Source: Treponema sp. (GTDB lineage: Bacteria; Spirochaetota; Spirochaetia; Treponematales; Treponemataceae). Taken from it: 64,000 nucleotides of DNA. Location of the stretch: the NCBI GenBank assembly GCA_016294035.1, contig JAEDCT010000009.1:1-64000 (forward strand), written 5' to 3'. Positions within the stretch are counted from its first letter, which is position 1, and the number at the start of each line of letters is the position of its first letter. Of this stretch, positions 7,322-17,800 are shown in pieces. The notes under the pieces were generated by a model, which saw only the letters and a list, made by a program, of their open reading frames with translations, did no database searches and had not been told where the DNA came from. The translations under genes and the position numbers were made by a program.

Positions 7322-9391
7322 ATGCAAAGACACACAGGCGCAGTAGTTCCACTTTCAGCTTTGTACACTAAGGATTGTCCTCTTTGCGGAGACTTTCCAG
7401 CATTAAAGGATTTTGCAGATTTCTGTGAAATGGCAGGAATCACACTGATTCAGCTTTTGCCGGTAAATGATTCCGGAACACAGTCATCACCTTACTCAGG
7501 CCTTTCAGCTTTTGCCCTTCATCCAATGTACATAAGAATAAGTGCACTTCCTGAATTTGAAGAAGCCCTGAAAAATGACAAGGCATTTGCATCTGCATAT
7601 AAGTCATTCACAAAAGAAAGCAAGTATTCAAGAAGATTCAGCTACAACGATGTGGTAGAAAAGAAATACAAGATTCTCCACCTCATGTACAACTACATTG
7701 AAAAGGTTGCATCGGGAAAAGTTAAGACATCAAACAAGATTGATGAGAATGCAAAGAAAAAAGTTTCCCCTGTTGAAAAGGTTCCTTCCCTTCTCATCAA
7801 GTATGCCAAGATAAATCCGTGGGTAACTGAATATGCAGTTTTCAAAAACCTCAAAGACATAAACAACCAGGCTTCATGGAAACAGTGGGACGAAATGTTT
7901 TGCACAATGACACGTGACCAGATAGCACTCAGATGGCAGAACAAGGCTCTAAGATCAAGCCATAATTTCTACGTCTGGCTCCAGCTCAGGGCAGAGGAAC
8001 AGTTTGAGCAAAGTGCAGAATATCTTAGAAAAAAGGGAATTGTGCTCAAGGGAGACATTCCAATTCTCATGAATGAAGACAGTGTGGACTGCTGGACATA
8101 CCCGGAATACTTCAGGCAGGAATGGAGGGCAGGATCTCCTCCAGACGGAGAAAACCCTCTCGGACAAAACTGGGGATTTCCTACATACGACTGGGACAAA
8201 CTTGCAGAAGACGATTACAAGTGGTGGAAAGACAGAGTCAAGTCAAGCGCAAAATTCTATGACGCATTCAGAATCGACCATGTTCTTGGCTTTTTCAGAA
8301 TCTGGGCTTCAAAGGAGTCAGAAACAACTGCATACCTTGGACACACTATTCCATTCTGCACATTTTCAAGAAAGACACTCAATGAAGCAGGTTTCACCGA
8401 CGACAGGATTAAATGGCTCTCACAGCCACACATTCCGACAAGTCTCATTGAAAACATTACCTGGAACCATGATGAGGCAACATCATTTCTCCAGTCAGTT
8501 TGTGACAGGATTAACAATGAAGAATTGTGGACATTCAAAAAAGAAATAGACAGTGACTCAAAAATCTACGGAGCAAAATTCTGTGATGATGAAGGAAAGA
8601 ACCAGGCAGTAAGAAATGCACTGGCAGAAAAATGGAGAGACAGAAGCCTCATTGAAATTGAGAATAACAAATTCATCAAGGTTTACACATATCAGAATTC
8701 AACTGCATGGACCACATTAAGCGGCGAGGAAAGGGAAAAACTCTCAAAGATTTTCTCAGACAATGACGAGAAAGAAAACAAGCTTTGGAAAAAACAGTCC
8801 CTTGCAAATCTGGACGCAATCGTCAATGCAACAGACATGATTGCCTGTGCAGAAGATCTGGGAGCAAATCTTCCATGCCTTCACGAAGTTCTGGACAAGC
8901 TGGACATTCTTTCGCTTAAGGTTATCAGATGGTGCAGATGCTGGGAAAAGGAATCGCAGCCCTTCATTCCATTGAAGGACTACCCGGAAAAAAGCGTAAC
9001 GACAACATCAGTTCATGACAGTTCTACACTCAGACAATGGTGGAATCAGGAAAAATCCAGCGTGCAGAAATTCCTTGAACTTCAGGAAGACGCAGGCAAA
9101 CCTGAATCAAATTCAGCATTCACTCCGGAAATAGCAGAATATGTCCTGAACAAATCAGCTGAATGTAACAGTGCCCTGTTCATCAATCCACTGCAGGACT
9201 ATCTGTATCTGGACCATGCTCTGTATCTTGAGAACGAAAATGATGAGAGAATCAATGTTCCGGGAAGCGTAAATGACTTCAACTGGACTTACAGAATTCC
9301 TGTCAGCGTGGAGGATTTGTGCAAGAACACAGCCCTCATTGAAAAAATAAAGGCAGTTGCCGCAAAGCATAATGGCACCTGTGAACAATAA
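7322..9391 (+). CDS. malQ: 4-alpha-glucanotransferase (amylomaltase)
   Basis: MalQ transfers maltooligosaccharide segments in glycogen or maltodextrin metabolism (GH77). The 689-residue protein has the catalytic FRIDHVLGFFRIW (nucleophile Asp near residue 317), AEDLGANLP (acid/base region near 508) and VHDSSTLRQWW (near 564). A Lys-rich insert at about residues 130-160 precedes the catalytic core. GAGG lies eight bases before the ATG. It is followed by the GH13 protein after 118 bases, and both probably serve storage-glucan breakdown. Confidence 0.92.
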   Translation: MQRHTGAVVPLSALYTKDCPLCGDFPALKDFADFCEMAGITLIQLLPVNDSGTQSSPYSGLSAFALHPMYIRISALPEFEEALKNDKAFASAYKSFTKESKYSRRFSYNDVVEKKYKILHLMYNYIEKVASGKVKTSNKIDENAKKKVSPVEKVPSLLIKYAKINPWVTEYAVFKNLKDINNQASWKQWDEMFCTMTRDQIALRWQNKALRSSHNFYVWLQLRAEEQFEQSAEYLRKKGIVLKGDIPILMNEDSVDCWTYPEYFRQEWRAGSPPDGENPLGQNWGFPTYDWDKLAEDDYKWWKDRVKSSAKFYDAFRIDHVLGFFRIWASKESETTAYLGHTIPFCTFSRKTLNEAGFTDDRIKWLSQPHIPTSLIENITWNHDEATSFLQSVCDRINNEELWTFKKEIDSDSKIYGAKFCDDEGKNQAVRNALAEKWRDRSLIEIENNKFIKVYTYQNSTAWTTLSGEEREKLSKIFSDNDEKENKLWKKQSLANLDAIVNATDMIACAEDLGANLPCLHEVLDKLDILSLKVIRWCRCWEKESQPFIPLKDYPEKSVTTTSVHDSSTLRQWWNQEKSSVQKFLELQEDAGKPESNSAFTPEIAEYVLNKSAECNSALFINPLQDYLYLDHALYLENENDERINVPGSVNDFNWTYRIPVSVEDLCKNTALIEKIKAVAAKHNGTCEQ

Positions 9392-9509
9392 CCTAAAAAC
9401 AACCTGGTGTTCCTGGAGCCGGTGAAAAAAATACGGTTCTGGAATCACAATTACCGGGAATACCGGAATTAACAGACGAAATTACATTGCATACTTAAGG
9501 AGGCATACC

Positions 9510-12500
9510 ATGACTATTTCCACAAATGAATTCCACATCAGCAAAACTGTCCGTGACCTGTGTGAATTCGAAGACAGGATTTACGCATCAACAGGAAATG
9601 CAATTTTCCAGGACTTGATGGCACTTCATAAATTCCAGACAAAGCTGAACCAGTTATTTGAAAGCAGGGGCCAGAACGACAAAAAAATTTCTGCGGCAAA
9701 CCTGAATGCCATGGGACTTATTGACGAAATCTTCCACTACGTCTGCATGCTTTTCAGAAAAGACAGGGCACCGAATTCATTCAGGAATCTTCTGGCAGAC
9801 CTTGATTCCAGCTTCACAAAGGAAAAGGTTGATGAGCTTCTCATGGATTTCATGGAAGAATTTCCTCCTGTTGCAGTATACAAGAATGAAATGACAAAGG
9901 AAGAATACCTTTCAAAAACATGCTGGGACGAGGGAACAAAGACAGAAAGAACTAACAGGGAACAGACACTGGAAGAACTCATTCTTCTTCACCTTGCAAA
10001 TGAAAACCCGGCATTTCATCCTTTTGCTGTTTTGTTTGATGATGAAAAGCTTAAGACAAATCCGGTTTACACAAAATCATGGATTCAGATCAAGGCATTC
10101 TTTGAGACCCAGCCGGTATTCGGGCCAAAGAACAACACACTGATCAACATGCTGAAAGAACCTGTAATTGCCTCTCCTACCTCACTCAAGGGACAACTTG
10201 ATTACATCAGGACATACTGGGCTACACTTCTTGGTGAATGGATTCGAAGACTTCTTGAAGGAATTGATTCAATCAGCGAAGAAGAAAAGGCTGCATGGCA
10301 TCCAACAAATGGCGGTGAAGTTTCAATGGATGCATACAATTTTGATGACAATGAGCTCATGCGTGAATACGAGAGATTCTCTCCTGACCGCGAATGGATG
10401 CCAAAAGTTATTCTCATGGCAAAAACAGTTCTGGTATGGCTTTACCAGCTTTCAAAAAAATACAACAGGGAAATAACAAGACTTGACCAGATTCCAGATG
10501 AGGAACTTGATGCACTGAAGGATGCAGGTTTCACAGGTCTCTGGCTCATTGGACTTTGGGAACGAAGCTATGCATCAAAGAGAATCAAACAGATTAACGG
10601 AAACCCGGAAGCTGCATCATCAGCATACTCACTTTTGAACTACGAAATTGCAGGAAATCTTGGAGGATGGAGTGCACTTGAAAACTTAAGATGGAGATGC
10701 TGGCAGAGAGGAATCAGACTTGCATCTGACATGGTTCCAAACCACACGGGAATGGACGGAAACTGGGTTACTGAACATCCGGATTATTTCATTACAACAA
10801 AGGAATGTCCAAGTCCAAGCTATACTTTCAACGGAGAAAACCTGAGCCATGATGGACGAGTCAGCATTTTCCTTGAAGACCATTACTATTCAAAGAACGA
10901 CTGCGCAGTTTGTTTCAAGAGAGTTGACAACCAGACAGGTGACGTTACATACATCTATCACGGCAACGACGGAACTGGAATGCCATGGAATGATACAGCA
11001 CAGATCGACTACCTGAACCCGGTTGCTAGGGAAGCCGTAATGCAGCAGATTCTCAAGGTAGCACGAAATTTCCCAATCATCAGATTTGACGCAGCCATGG
11101 TTCTTGCAAAAAAACATATCAGAAGACTCTGGTATCCTCAGCCTGGACATGGAGGAGACATTTACTCAAGAAGCCGTTATGCCCTTACAACAGATGAATT
11201 TGAAGCAAGAATTCCAAATGAATTCTGGAGAGAAGTTGTTGACCGATGTGCACAGGAAATTCCAGACACACTTTTGCTTGCTGAAGCATTCTGGATGATG
11301 GAAGGATACTTCACTCGCACACTGGGAATGCACCGTGTTTACAATTCAGCATTCATGAACATGCTCAAGAAAGAGGAAAACCAGAAATACAGGGACACTG
11401 TAAAAAACACAATCAAATTTGACCCTCAGATTCTCAAGCGCTATGTAAACTTCATGAACAATCCGGATGAAGAAACTGCAGTTGCACAATTCGGAAAGGG
11501 AGACAAATACTTTGGAGTCTGCACTCTCATGGTCACAATGCCAGGTCTTCCTATGTTTGGACACGGTCAGCTTGAAGGCTTTGAAGAAAAATACGGAATG
11601 GAATATACACGCGCATACAAGGATGAACAGGTTGACGAAGGACTCATGAACGGCCACCGCCACTTGATTTTCCCACTCATGCACAAGAGATACCTTTTTG
11701 CCCAGGTTGAAAATTTCCTTTTCTATGATGTATGGAACAATGGCAGCGTTAACGAAAACATCTTTGCATATTCTAACCTGGTTGGAGACGAAGGAACTGT
11801 TGTTTTCTACAACAACAAGTACGAACAGGCCCAGGGATGGATCAAGCAGTCCTGTGAATATGCCGTGAAGACTGGAAGCGGTGAAGATGACAAAATAATG
11901 ATGACAAGAAGCCTTGGAGAAGGACTTAATCTTTCCTACGGATTCAATCACTATGTTGTTTTAAGAGAGCACAAGTCCGGACTATGGTACCTGAGAAAAA
12001 GCGATGAACTTTTGAACAACGGAATGTTTGTCATGCTCAATGGTTTTGAAAGCCAGGTTTACACAGATGTAAGACAAGTTGAAGACACAGCCGAAGGAAA
12101 GTACGCAAAACTCTATGAGCTTCTCAAGGGGAAAGGATGCGAAGATCTTGAAATTGCATGGCAGGAATACCACTACAAGGAACTTTATGCAGCCCTCTCA
12201 AAATTCATTTCACCGGAATTCACTGAAGGAATTCATGAGTTGTTTGCAGAAAAGGAAAATGAATTTGCAAAGACAAAGAAAAAGCTCACTGCAAAAGCAT
12301 TGCTAAAATCAATCTCAAAACATGCCATGGAATACTACAAGGTTGAAGATGAATTCCTTGCTGCTGAAGAAAAACTTGAGGCTGACACAAAGAAAAAGAA
12401 GACAAAACCTGTGACTGCAAAAAAGAGGTTTGATGACTTCTCGAAGAAGGTTGAATATCTTGCTGACTTATTTGCATCTGAACTTAAGTCTAAGAAAAAA

Positions 12501-13322
12501 ACTGTAAGCGCTGAGAAGAAAATATTTGAATTCCTCAAAGAAAATGAACTTAGCGCAGAAATGCTTATCTGTAGTGCATCCATTACTCACAAGTTTGCAA
12601 TGAAGTGGGGACTCAACAGAAAGTTTACGGAAATAATCAGATCTAACGCATACTCTTCTTCAGCAAAGATTTCTGTCTGGGAAATGAGAGAAACACTTGC
12701 AAAGATTCTGGTTCTAAAGGAACTTGAAAAACTTTCCCTTACAAAAACAAAAGACGACGCGTTAGTAATTACCAGTCTTCTTGTTGACTCAAAGGCACAA
12801 GGTCTTCTTTCCGGAGCCAATGAATTCGATGGTATCAAATGGTTCAATAAGGAAAAGATTGAAAAGTCACTTGAACTCACACTTGCAATTCTTTCTATGA
12901 GTAATCAAAACGCAAAGGATATTCAGAAGGTAATTTCAATTGTGGTAGACTCAATTGCTTCAAGCGATTACAAATGTGAAAAACTGCTTGAGTCACTAAA
13001 ACCAAAGACAGCAAAAAAAGCCGCAAAGAAGACTTCCGCTAAGGCCACTGCAACAAAGACCAAGGCTGAGACTAAGAAAGCTTCCGCTAAGGCTGCTGCA
13101 ACAAAGGCCAAGGCTGAGACTAAGAAGGCTTCTGCTAAGGCAACTGCAACAAAGACCAAGGCTGAGACTAAGAAGACTTCCGCTACCAAGGCTACTGCAA
13201 CAAAGAGCAAGGCTGAGACTAAGAAGGCTTCCGCTAAGGCAACTGCAACAAAGACCAAGGCTGAGCCTAAGAAGACTTCCGCTACTAAGGCCACTGCAAC
13301 AAAGGGTAAGACAAAAAAATAG
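9510..13322 (+). CDS. Giant GH13 alpha-amylase-family protein with a histone-like tail
   Basis: A 1270-residue cytoplasmic alpha-glucan enzyme (no signal peptide). An all-helical N-terminal region (about 1-320) precedes a GH13 barrel: region I DMVPNHTG (near 406), region II IIRFDAA (nucleophile Asp near 526), region III LLLAEAFW (Glu near 591). The region IV position reads NNPDE (near 652), so the usual His before the Asp is Pro. A helical extension (about 830-1160) is followed by six 16-17 residue Lys/Ala/Thr repeats resembling histone H1 tails. AAGGAGG precedes the ATG by seven bases. The exact substrate is not clear; glycogen or maltodextrin is likely from the malQ neighbour. Confidence 0.85.
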   Translation: MTISTNEFHISKTVRDLCEFEDRIYASTGNAIFQDLMALHKFQTKLNQLFESRGQNDKKISAANLNAMGLIDEIFHYVCMLFRKDRAPNSFRNLLADLDSSFTKEKVDELLMDFMEEFPPVAVYKNEMTKEEYLSKTCWDEGTKTERTNREQTLEELILLHLANENPAFHPFAVLFDDEKLKTNPVYTKSWIQIKAFFETQPVFGPKNNTLINMLKEPVIASPTSLKGQLDYIRTYWATLLGEWIRRLLEGIDSISEEEKAAWHPTNGGEVSMDAYNFDDNELMREYERFSPDREWMPKVILMAKTVLVWLYQLSKKYNREITRLDQIPDEELDALKDAGFTGLWLIGLWERSYASKRIKQINGNPEAASSAYSLLNYEIAGNLGGWSALENLRWRCWQRGIRLASDMVPNHTGMDGNWVTEHPDYFITTKECPSPSYTFNGENLSHDGRVSIFLEDHYYSKNDCAVCFKRVDNQTGDVTYIYHGNDGTGMPWNDTAQIDYLNPVAREAVMQQILKVARNFPIIRFDAAMVLAKKHIRRLWYPQPGHGGDIYSRSRYALTTDEFEARIPNEFWREVVDRCAQEIPDTLLLAEAFWMMEGYFTRTLGMHRVYNSAFMNMLKKEENQKYRDTVKNTIKFDPQILKRYVNFMNNPDEETAVAQFGKGDKYFGVCTLMVTMPGLPMFGHGQLEGFEEKYGMEYTRAYKDEQVDEGLMNGHRHLIFPLMHKRYLFAQVENFLFYDVWNNGSVNENIFAYSNLVGDEGTVVFYNNKYEQAQGWIKQSCEYAVKTGSGEDDKIMMTRSLGEGLNLSYGFNHYVVLREHKSGLWYLRKSDELLNNGMFVMLNGFESQVYTDVRQVEDTAEGKYAKLYELLKGKGCEDLEIAWQEYHYKELYAALSKFISPEFTEGIHELFAEKENEFAKTKKKLTAKALLKSISKHAMEYYKVEDEFLAAEEKLEADTKKKKTKPVTAKKRFDDFSKKVEYLADLFASELKSKKKTVSAEKKIFEFLKENELSAEMLICSASITHKFAMKWGLNRKFTEIIRSNAYSSSAKISVWEMRETLAKILVLKELEKLSLTKTKDDALVITSLLVDSKAQGLLSGANEFDGIKWFNKEKIEKSLELTLAILSMSNQNAKDIQKVISIVVDSIASSDYKCEKLLESLKPKTAKKAAKKTSAKATATKTKAETKKASAKAAATKAKAETKKASAKATATKTKAETKKTSATKATATKSKAETKKASAKATATKTKAEPKKTSATKATATKGKTKK
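13018..13319 (+). repeat. Coding repeats: Lys/Ala/Thr-rich tail
   Basis: About six imperfect units of 48-51 bases encode variants of KKASAKATATKTKAET at the C-terminus of the GH13 protein. The units are nearly identical at the DNA level, so copy number may vary between strains. Confidence 0.9.
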
Positions 13323-13345
13323 TTTTTTGATTATTGCCTGAAAGT

Positions 13346-13391
13346 GGTGTCCAAAAAATAAACTTTATTTTTTGGACACCTTACTTTTTTT
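13346..13391 (+). terminator. Terminator between the GH13 gene and thrC
   Basis: A perfect 15-bp stem (13346-13360 with 13366-13380), five-base loop, then TTACTTTTTTT. It ends the malQ-GH13 transcript and lies directly before the stop codon of the convergent thrC. Confidence 0.85.
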
Positions 13392-13394
13392 AAA

Positions 13395-14705
13395 CTAAAG
13401 GCTATTTAATATGCTTTCAAGACCCTGAATATCATCTTTATTCAAGGCAGGCCTGTCCAGGGAAACTGGAGTAAAGGCATATTTAACGTTATCAGTCATT
13501 ACAGGTCTTTCACCAAGATTGTGAGCGACAAACTGAGAATCAAGACATGGACTGTTTCTTGCAACCAATACAACAACTCCGTCTCCACCACCAGTTATAT
13601 CTGATCTGATTTTCGAAGCAGCGTATGCACGACAGGTTTCATTGTCAGCATAAATTCCGTATTTCTTGAAAAGCTCCTTGCATGCATCATCAGCATCTTT
13701 ATCTGAAACTTTTGCAGGAAAAACAAAACTTTTCAAAACAAGAGAATTGGCCTTGAAAATCTGTTCAAGGCGTTCAATGTTTGATGGATCTGCAGGATCA
13801 ATTGAAGTACGCTTTTCAATAGGAATGATACTATCCAAAACCATACACTTACCTTTCAAGTCAAGAGTAAGATTAGGTGTTGAAGGAACAATAAATCCAT
13901 TAACCGGCAGAGACAAAAGCCATCCATACAGACCAGAAACCAGATTACCATAATTTCCGGCAGAAAAAGAATAGAAGATCTCACCGTCTGTCAGATGCTT
14001 CAACCTTGAAAAAGCAAATGTATAGAAAAATGCCTGAGGTAACAGTCGGCCAATATTAGCTGTATTAGCAACGGTAATATTTCTCTTTGAAACCAGATCC
14101 TTGTTTTCAAAAATTTTTCTAATCAGATTGTGACAATCCTCTTCATTACCATCAACTTCAATTGGATATATATTTCCCCCATTCCAGACAAAATCACTTT
14201 CATCCATTCCACGGAATTTACCCTTAGGAGCAAGAAGAACAGACTTGAGAAGCTTCTTGTCATTCATGGCTTTAGACATACAGGCTCCCAGTTCACCCTG
14301 AGTTGCACCAAGTAAAATTGCCTTTCCGCCATCAAGCTGGAGAATTGTTTCCAAAGCACTAGTCAAATATGAAACACCAAAATCCTTAAAAGTACCTGAG
14401 GCTCCATGATACAGTTCAAGTATAAACAGGTTATCATCCAGCTTCTTGAAAACAGGATCATTTGGAAAAGCGTGAGTTGCAATAGTCTCACAAATAATCG
14501 GACTAAATTCATCATTGATCATAGCAGATGTAAGGCAACCTGCAAGTGACGCAAAAGATGTCTTTTCATTTGCATACAGAATCCATTTTCTAAGGTCCAG
14601 AGATTCTGCAGGAACATAAAGTCCACCATCCTGTGGAATTGAATTTTGAATAGCTTTTTTAAATCCGACAACGTTGTTTGAATTACGTGTACTAAAAAAT
14701 TTCAT
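13395..14705 (-). CDS. thrC: Threonine synthase
   Basis: A PLP enzyme converting O-phosphohomoserine to threonine. The 436-residue protein carries the PLP lysine Lys107 in HGASGTFKDFG, the long-form ThrC organisation with an N-terminal helical domain, and an SAGNYGN phosphate-binding loop. GAGGGG precedes the ATG. It stands alone between two terminators, with no other threonine-pathway gene in the window. Confidence 0.92.
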   Translation of the reverse strand: MKFFSTRNSNNVVGFKKAIQNSIPQDGGLYVPAESLDLRKWILYANEKTSFASLAGCLTSAMINDEFSPIICETIATHAFPNDPVFKKLDDNLFILELYHGASGTFKDFGVSYLTSALETILQLDGGKAILLGATQGELGACMSKAMNDKKLLKSVLLAPKGKFRGMDESDFVWNGGNIYPIEVDGNEEDCHNLIRKIFENKDLVSKRNITVANTANIGRLLPQAFFYTFAFSRLKHLTDGEIFYSFSAGNYGNLVSGLYGWLLSLPVNGFIVPSTPNLTLDLKGKCMVLDSIIPIEKRTSIDPADPSNIERLEQIFKANSLVLKSFVFPAKVSDKDADDACKELFKKYGIYADNETCRAYAASKIRSDITGGGDGVVVLVARNSPCLDSQFVAHNLGERPVMTDNVKYAFTPVSLDRPALNKDDIQGLESILNSL

Positions 14706-14767
14706 TAAATCCCCTCAATATTATATATATAAAAATAACAGTTTTTATTACTATTTTTCAAGGGTTA

Positions 14768-14806
14768 TAAAAAAAATACCACTTCCAGAAAATATTCTAA
14801 AAGTGG
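14768..14806 (-). terminator. Terminator of the alpha-2-macroglobulin gene
   Basis: On the reverse strand a 12-bp stem with two G-U pairs (14795-14806 with 14779-14790), a four-base loop, then a T-rich run (complement of 14768-14776). Confidence 0.8.
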
Positions 14807-14833
14807 CATTAATAAAACGAATAAATTTATGTA

Positions 14834-17800
14834 TTACTTGATTGTCCAGACTTTTCCTGAACTTCTTCCAAACACTTCAGGTTCATACATACATTCAGCC
14901 TGAACTGATGGAGTCTGGAATGTTCCCTTGCGCACAGCCCGGAAAATGAATTCAACCTTTCTCATGCCAGTCTCAAAATTATTCCAGAAATACTGAACTT
15001 CATTGTCATAAATTTTCTGGTTTGAAAGAGAATACATATATGAATAATCGTCGTCATCATCTTCTTCATCAGACTTTGAACCATATTTGTCCAGATCCTG
15101 TGTAGTTGCAAAAGCAGCATTCATAACCTGAGCACCACTTGGAAGTGGAACCCTGAGAGCAAGGAATTCACGTGAGCGTGTTGAAGAAACAAAGACTTCC
15201 TGCCTGTAAATATTTCCGGCAACAAGATTGTCTTCAGTTACACGCTCATTTGTCTGTGCATCATAAATCATTGTATAGACACAGATTCCCTCGTCACGCG
15301 GATTTTGTTCTGTTACAGGAATCGGATACTTCATTGTAGTTGATGCATAAAGAACTCCATCACCCTTCTTTGTGATATCAAATGAAACTTCAGTATCCTT
15401 TTTGATAGTTGAAACTGGAGTCTCAGCAAATGATCTGGAAACCGTTACAGAATCAGCCGCAAGCCCCTTGAAAGTTCCACTGGCAAGATTTTTTCCATCA
15501 ATAAGAACTTCTGCAGTAAAATCAGTATTCTTCAAATCATTCTTTCTGATGAACAAATCCATTGCAATAAGAACACGTGCAGTTGAAACAGTGCTTGACC
15601 AGTATCCGCCCCTGCTCTTTCTAAGAGAAAGAATCTTATAAACCAGATGACTGTTGTATGTATCAGCTGGATCAATCATTTCAAAAAGCATCAAGGCCAG
15701 TGAATAGTCATCTGAACTATTGTGATACCATGAATATTTTTCCTCGCAGGTAAAATCAACGCTGCGTGTAGTCAAAGCCATCATTGTCTTGATAAATTTT
15801 GCACATTCCGCAGCCTTATCCATGTGACCACAATTTGCATAGGTCAATCCAGTGTAAAGTTTTGCAGTCAAAGAAGCGTTTGTATCAGCCATCACTGAAT
15901 CAAGGTCGGAAACAGGAACAGCTTCTCCCAATCTGGAAAGAACATAATATCCATAGGCAGTCATGGAATCAATTTTTCCAGCGGAATTTTTATAACTGTT
16001 AACTTCCTTTGAAATATAAGAAGCAAGTGAACCAACATTTATATCTGAGTTTGAATAGATTTTCTTTTCCCTTGCAATGGCAATTATCTCTGCGATGCGG
16101 CACGAAACATAGAAACTGTCATAAGTTGACCCCGGCCAATATGGGAATCCGCCAGATGAAAGCTGATACTTTGCCCAGGAATCCATTTCACGCCTGATAA
16201 CTTTCTTAGGATTCTTCACACGAGATTCAAGATCGAGAATCTTGATATATTCACCAAATGCAACCAGCGGAAGAATACGTGAAGACCTTTGCTCAAGACA
16301 TCCGTATGGATAGTTAAAGACATAGGAAACAGAATCCTTCAATGCACCAAGACGTGTTGCATCAAGAACAACTGTAAGATTTCCCATGGAATCATTTACA
16401 GTTGATGGAATCTTGATTTTGTTTTTCGACTTTCCGTTATCACGAATTTCTTCTACAGTTGATACTGTTTCAAAAACATAAGGTCTTTCAATTTCAAGAG
16501 TTCCATAAAGTCTTTCCTTTACCGGATCAGAAGAAACTGTATATTCAAGTGAAATCCATCCTTCATTTTTAGCCTCAATCTCAAACATAAGTGTTCTGGT
16601 TGAATTTGCCGGAACGCTGACTGTCTGCTTTGAGCTGCCCTTAACCAAAGCTTTTCCAGGAAGACGAACAAGGTCATCTTCAGCGGCCTTATATCCGGCT
16701 TTTTCTGCTCCTTCAAAAAGAGAAAGAGAAACCGTTACACTCTGAGACACATCAGTCATGTTTGTTATGACAACACCAGCTTCACTGACATCATTAATTC
16801 TAAGTTTTCCTGGCGTAACCTCACGGACAGAAACAGGATTTGTAACCTTGATCTTATCCTCGTTAAGTGAGAAGAAGCTGTCCTTAACACCAACAGCAGT
16901 TACACGATATTCAGTAAGTGAATCCGGGAGCTTAAACTTAACCTTTGCCTTACCATTTGAGTCGGTAACAACAGCCGGAACAAAAACAGCAGTAGGATCA
17001 AAATTTCTTCGTGAGCTTCCCTTGTCATCAGAACCATCTTCCCGTGCAGCCATTGACTTTAACTGCGATGATTCATTAAGCATGTCACCGCCAAAATTAT
17101 CACGAATTTCGTATGTAACCGGATCAATGAGAAGGGATCTTGAATCACCACCACAAACTCTGTCGCAGAATAAATAATCATTGTAGAAGTATTCAACCGG
17201 GTCTGGAACATGATAGTCGATTAAATCGATTACGCCGCGATCAACAGCCATGAGGGTGATTTCACTTCCGGCATAAGGCTTTCCATTTTTTGTAACAGTA
17301 AGCTCAAGTTCAGCTTCCTCGCCAGGCCTATAATTTTCTTTTGAAGACTTGATTGCAATGTCAAAGGCCTTTTCTTTCTTGTCAACAAAAAGCTGAACAT
17401 AACCAAAGATTCCCTTAGGCTTGTCAAGATCAGTTTCTGCAAATGACTCTACAGGTTTTCCAGTTCTCACAGTATAAGAAGAAACTGTAACAAAAACCTG
17501 AGGACAATAATCAACTGTAATCTTGACCGGAATCTGTGTTGCAGATGAATCAAGTTCAAGAACATAGGAATCAAATATCTTTTCACGCTCAAGGGTAACA
17601 AGATAACGTCCCTTAGGAAGAGGAGAGTTCAACAAAATATTTGCTGTCTCACCATTCTTGTAAATTTTTTTGTCTGCAGTTAGCTTAATTTCCTCGGAAT
17701 TATCCCTGTCAAACCAAGACCAGTCTGAACTGAGAACATAGAATCTTTTTTCTGTGATTACTTCACGTCCAAGAACATCTTCACTTGAAACCCTGAGAAT

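Noticed and set aside
12968..13294. Reverse-strand ORF of Ala/Val/Phe repeats under the GH13 tail
   Set aside because: It is the antisense of the Lys/Ala repeats, with no start signal and no independent context.
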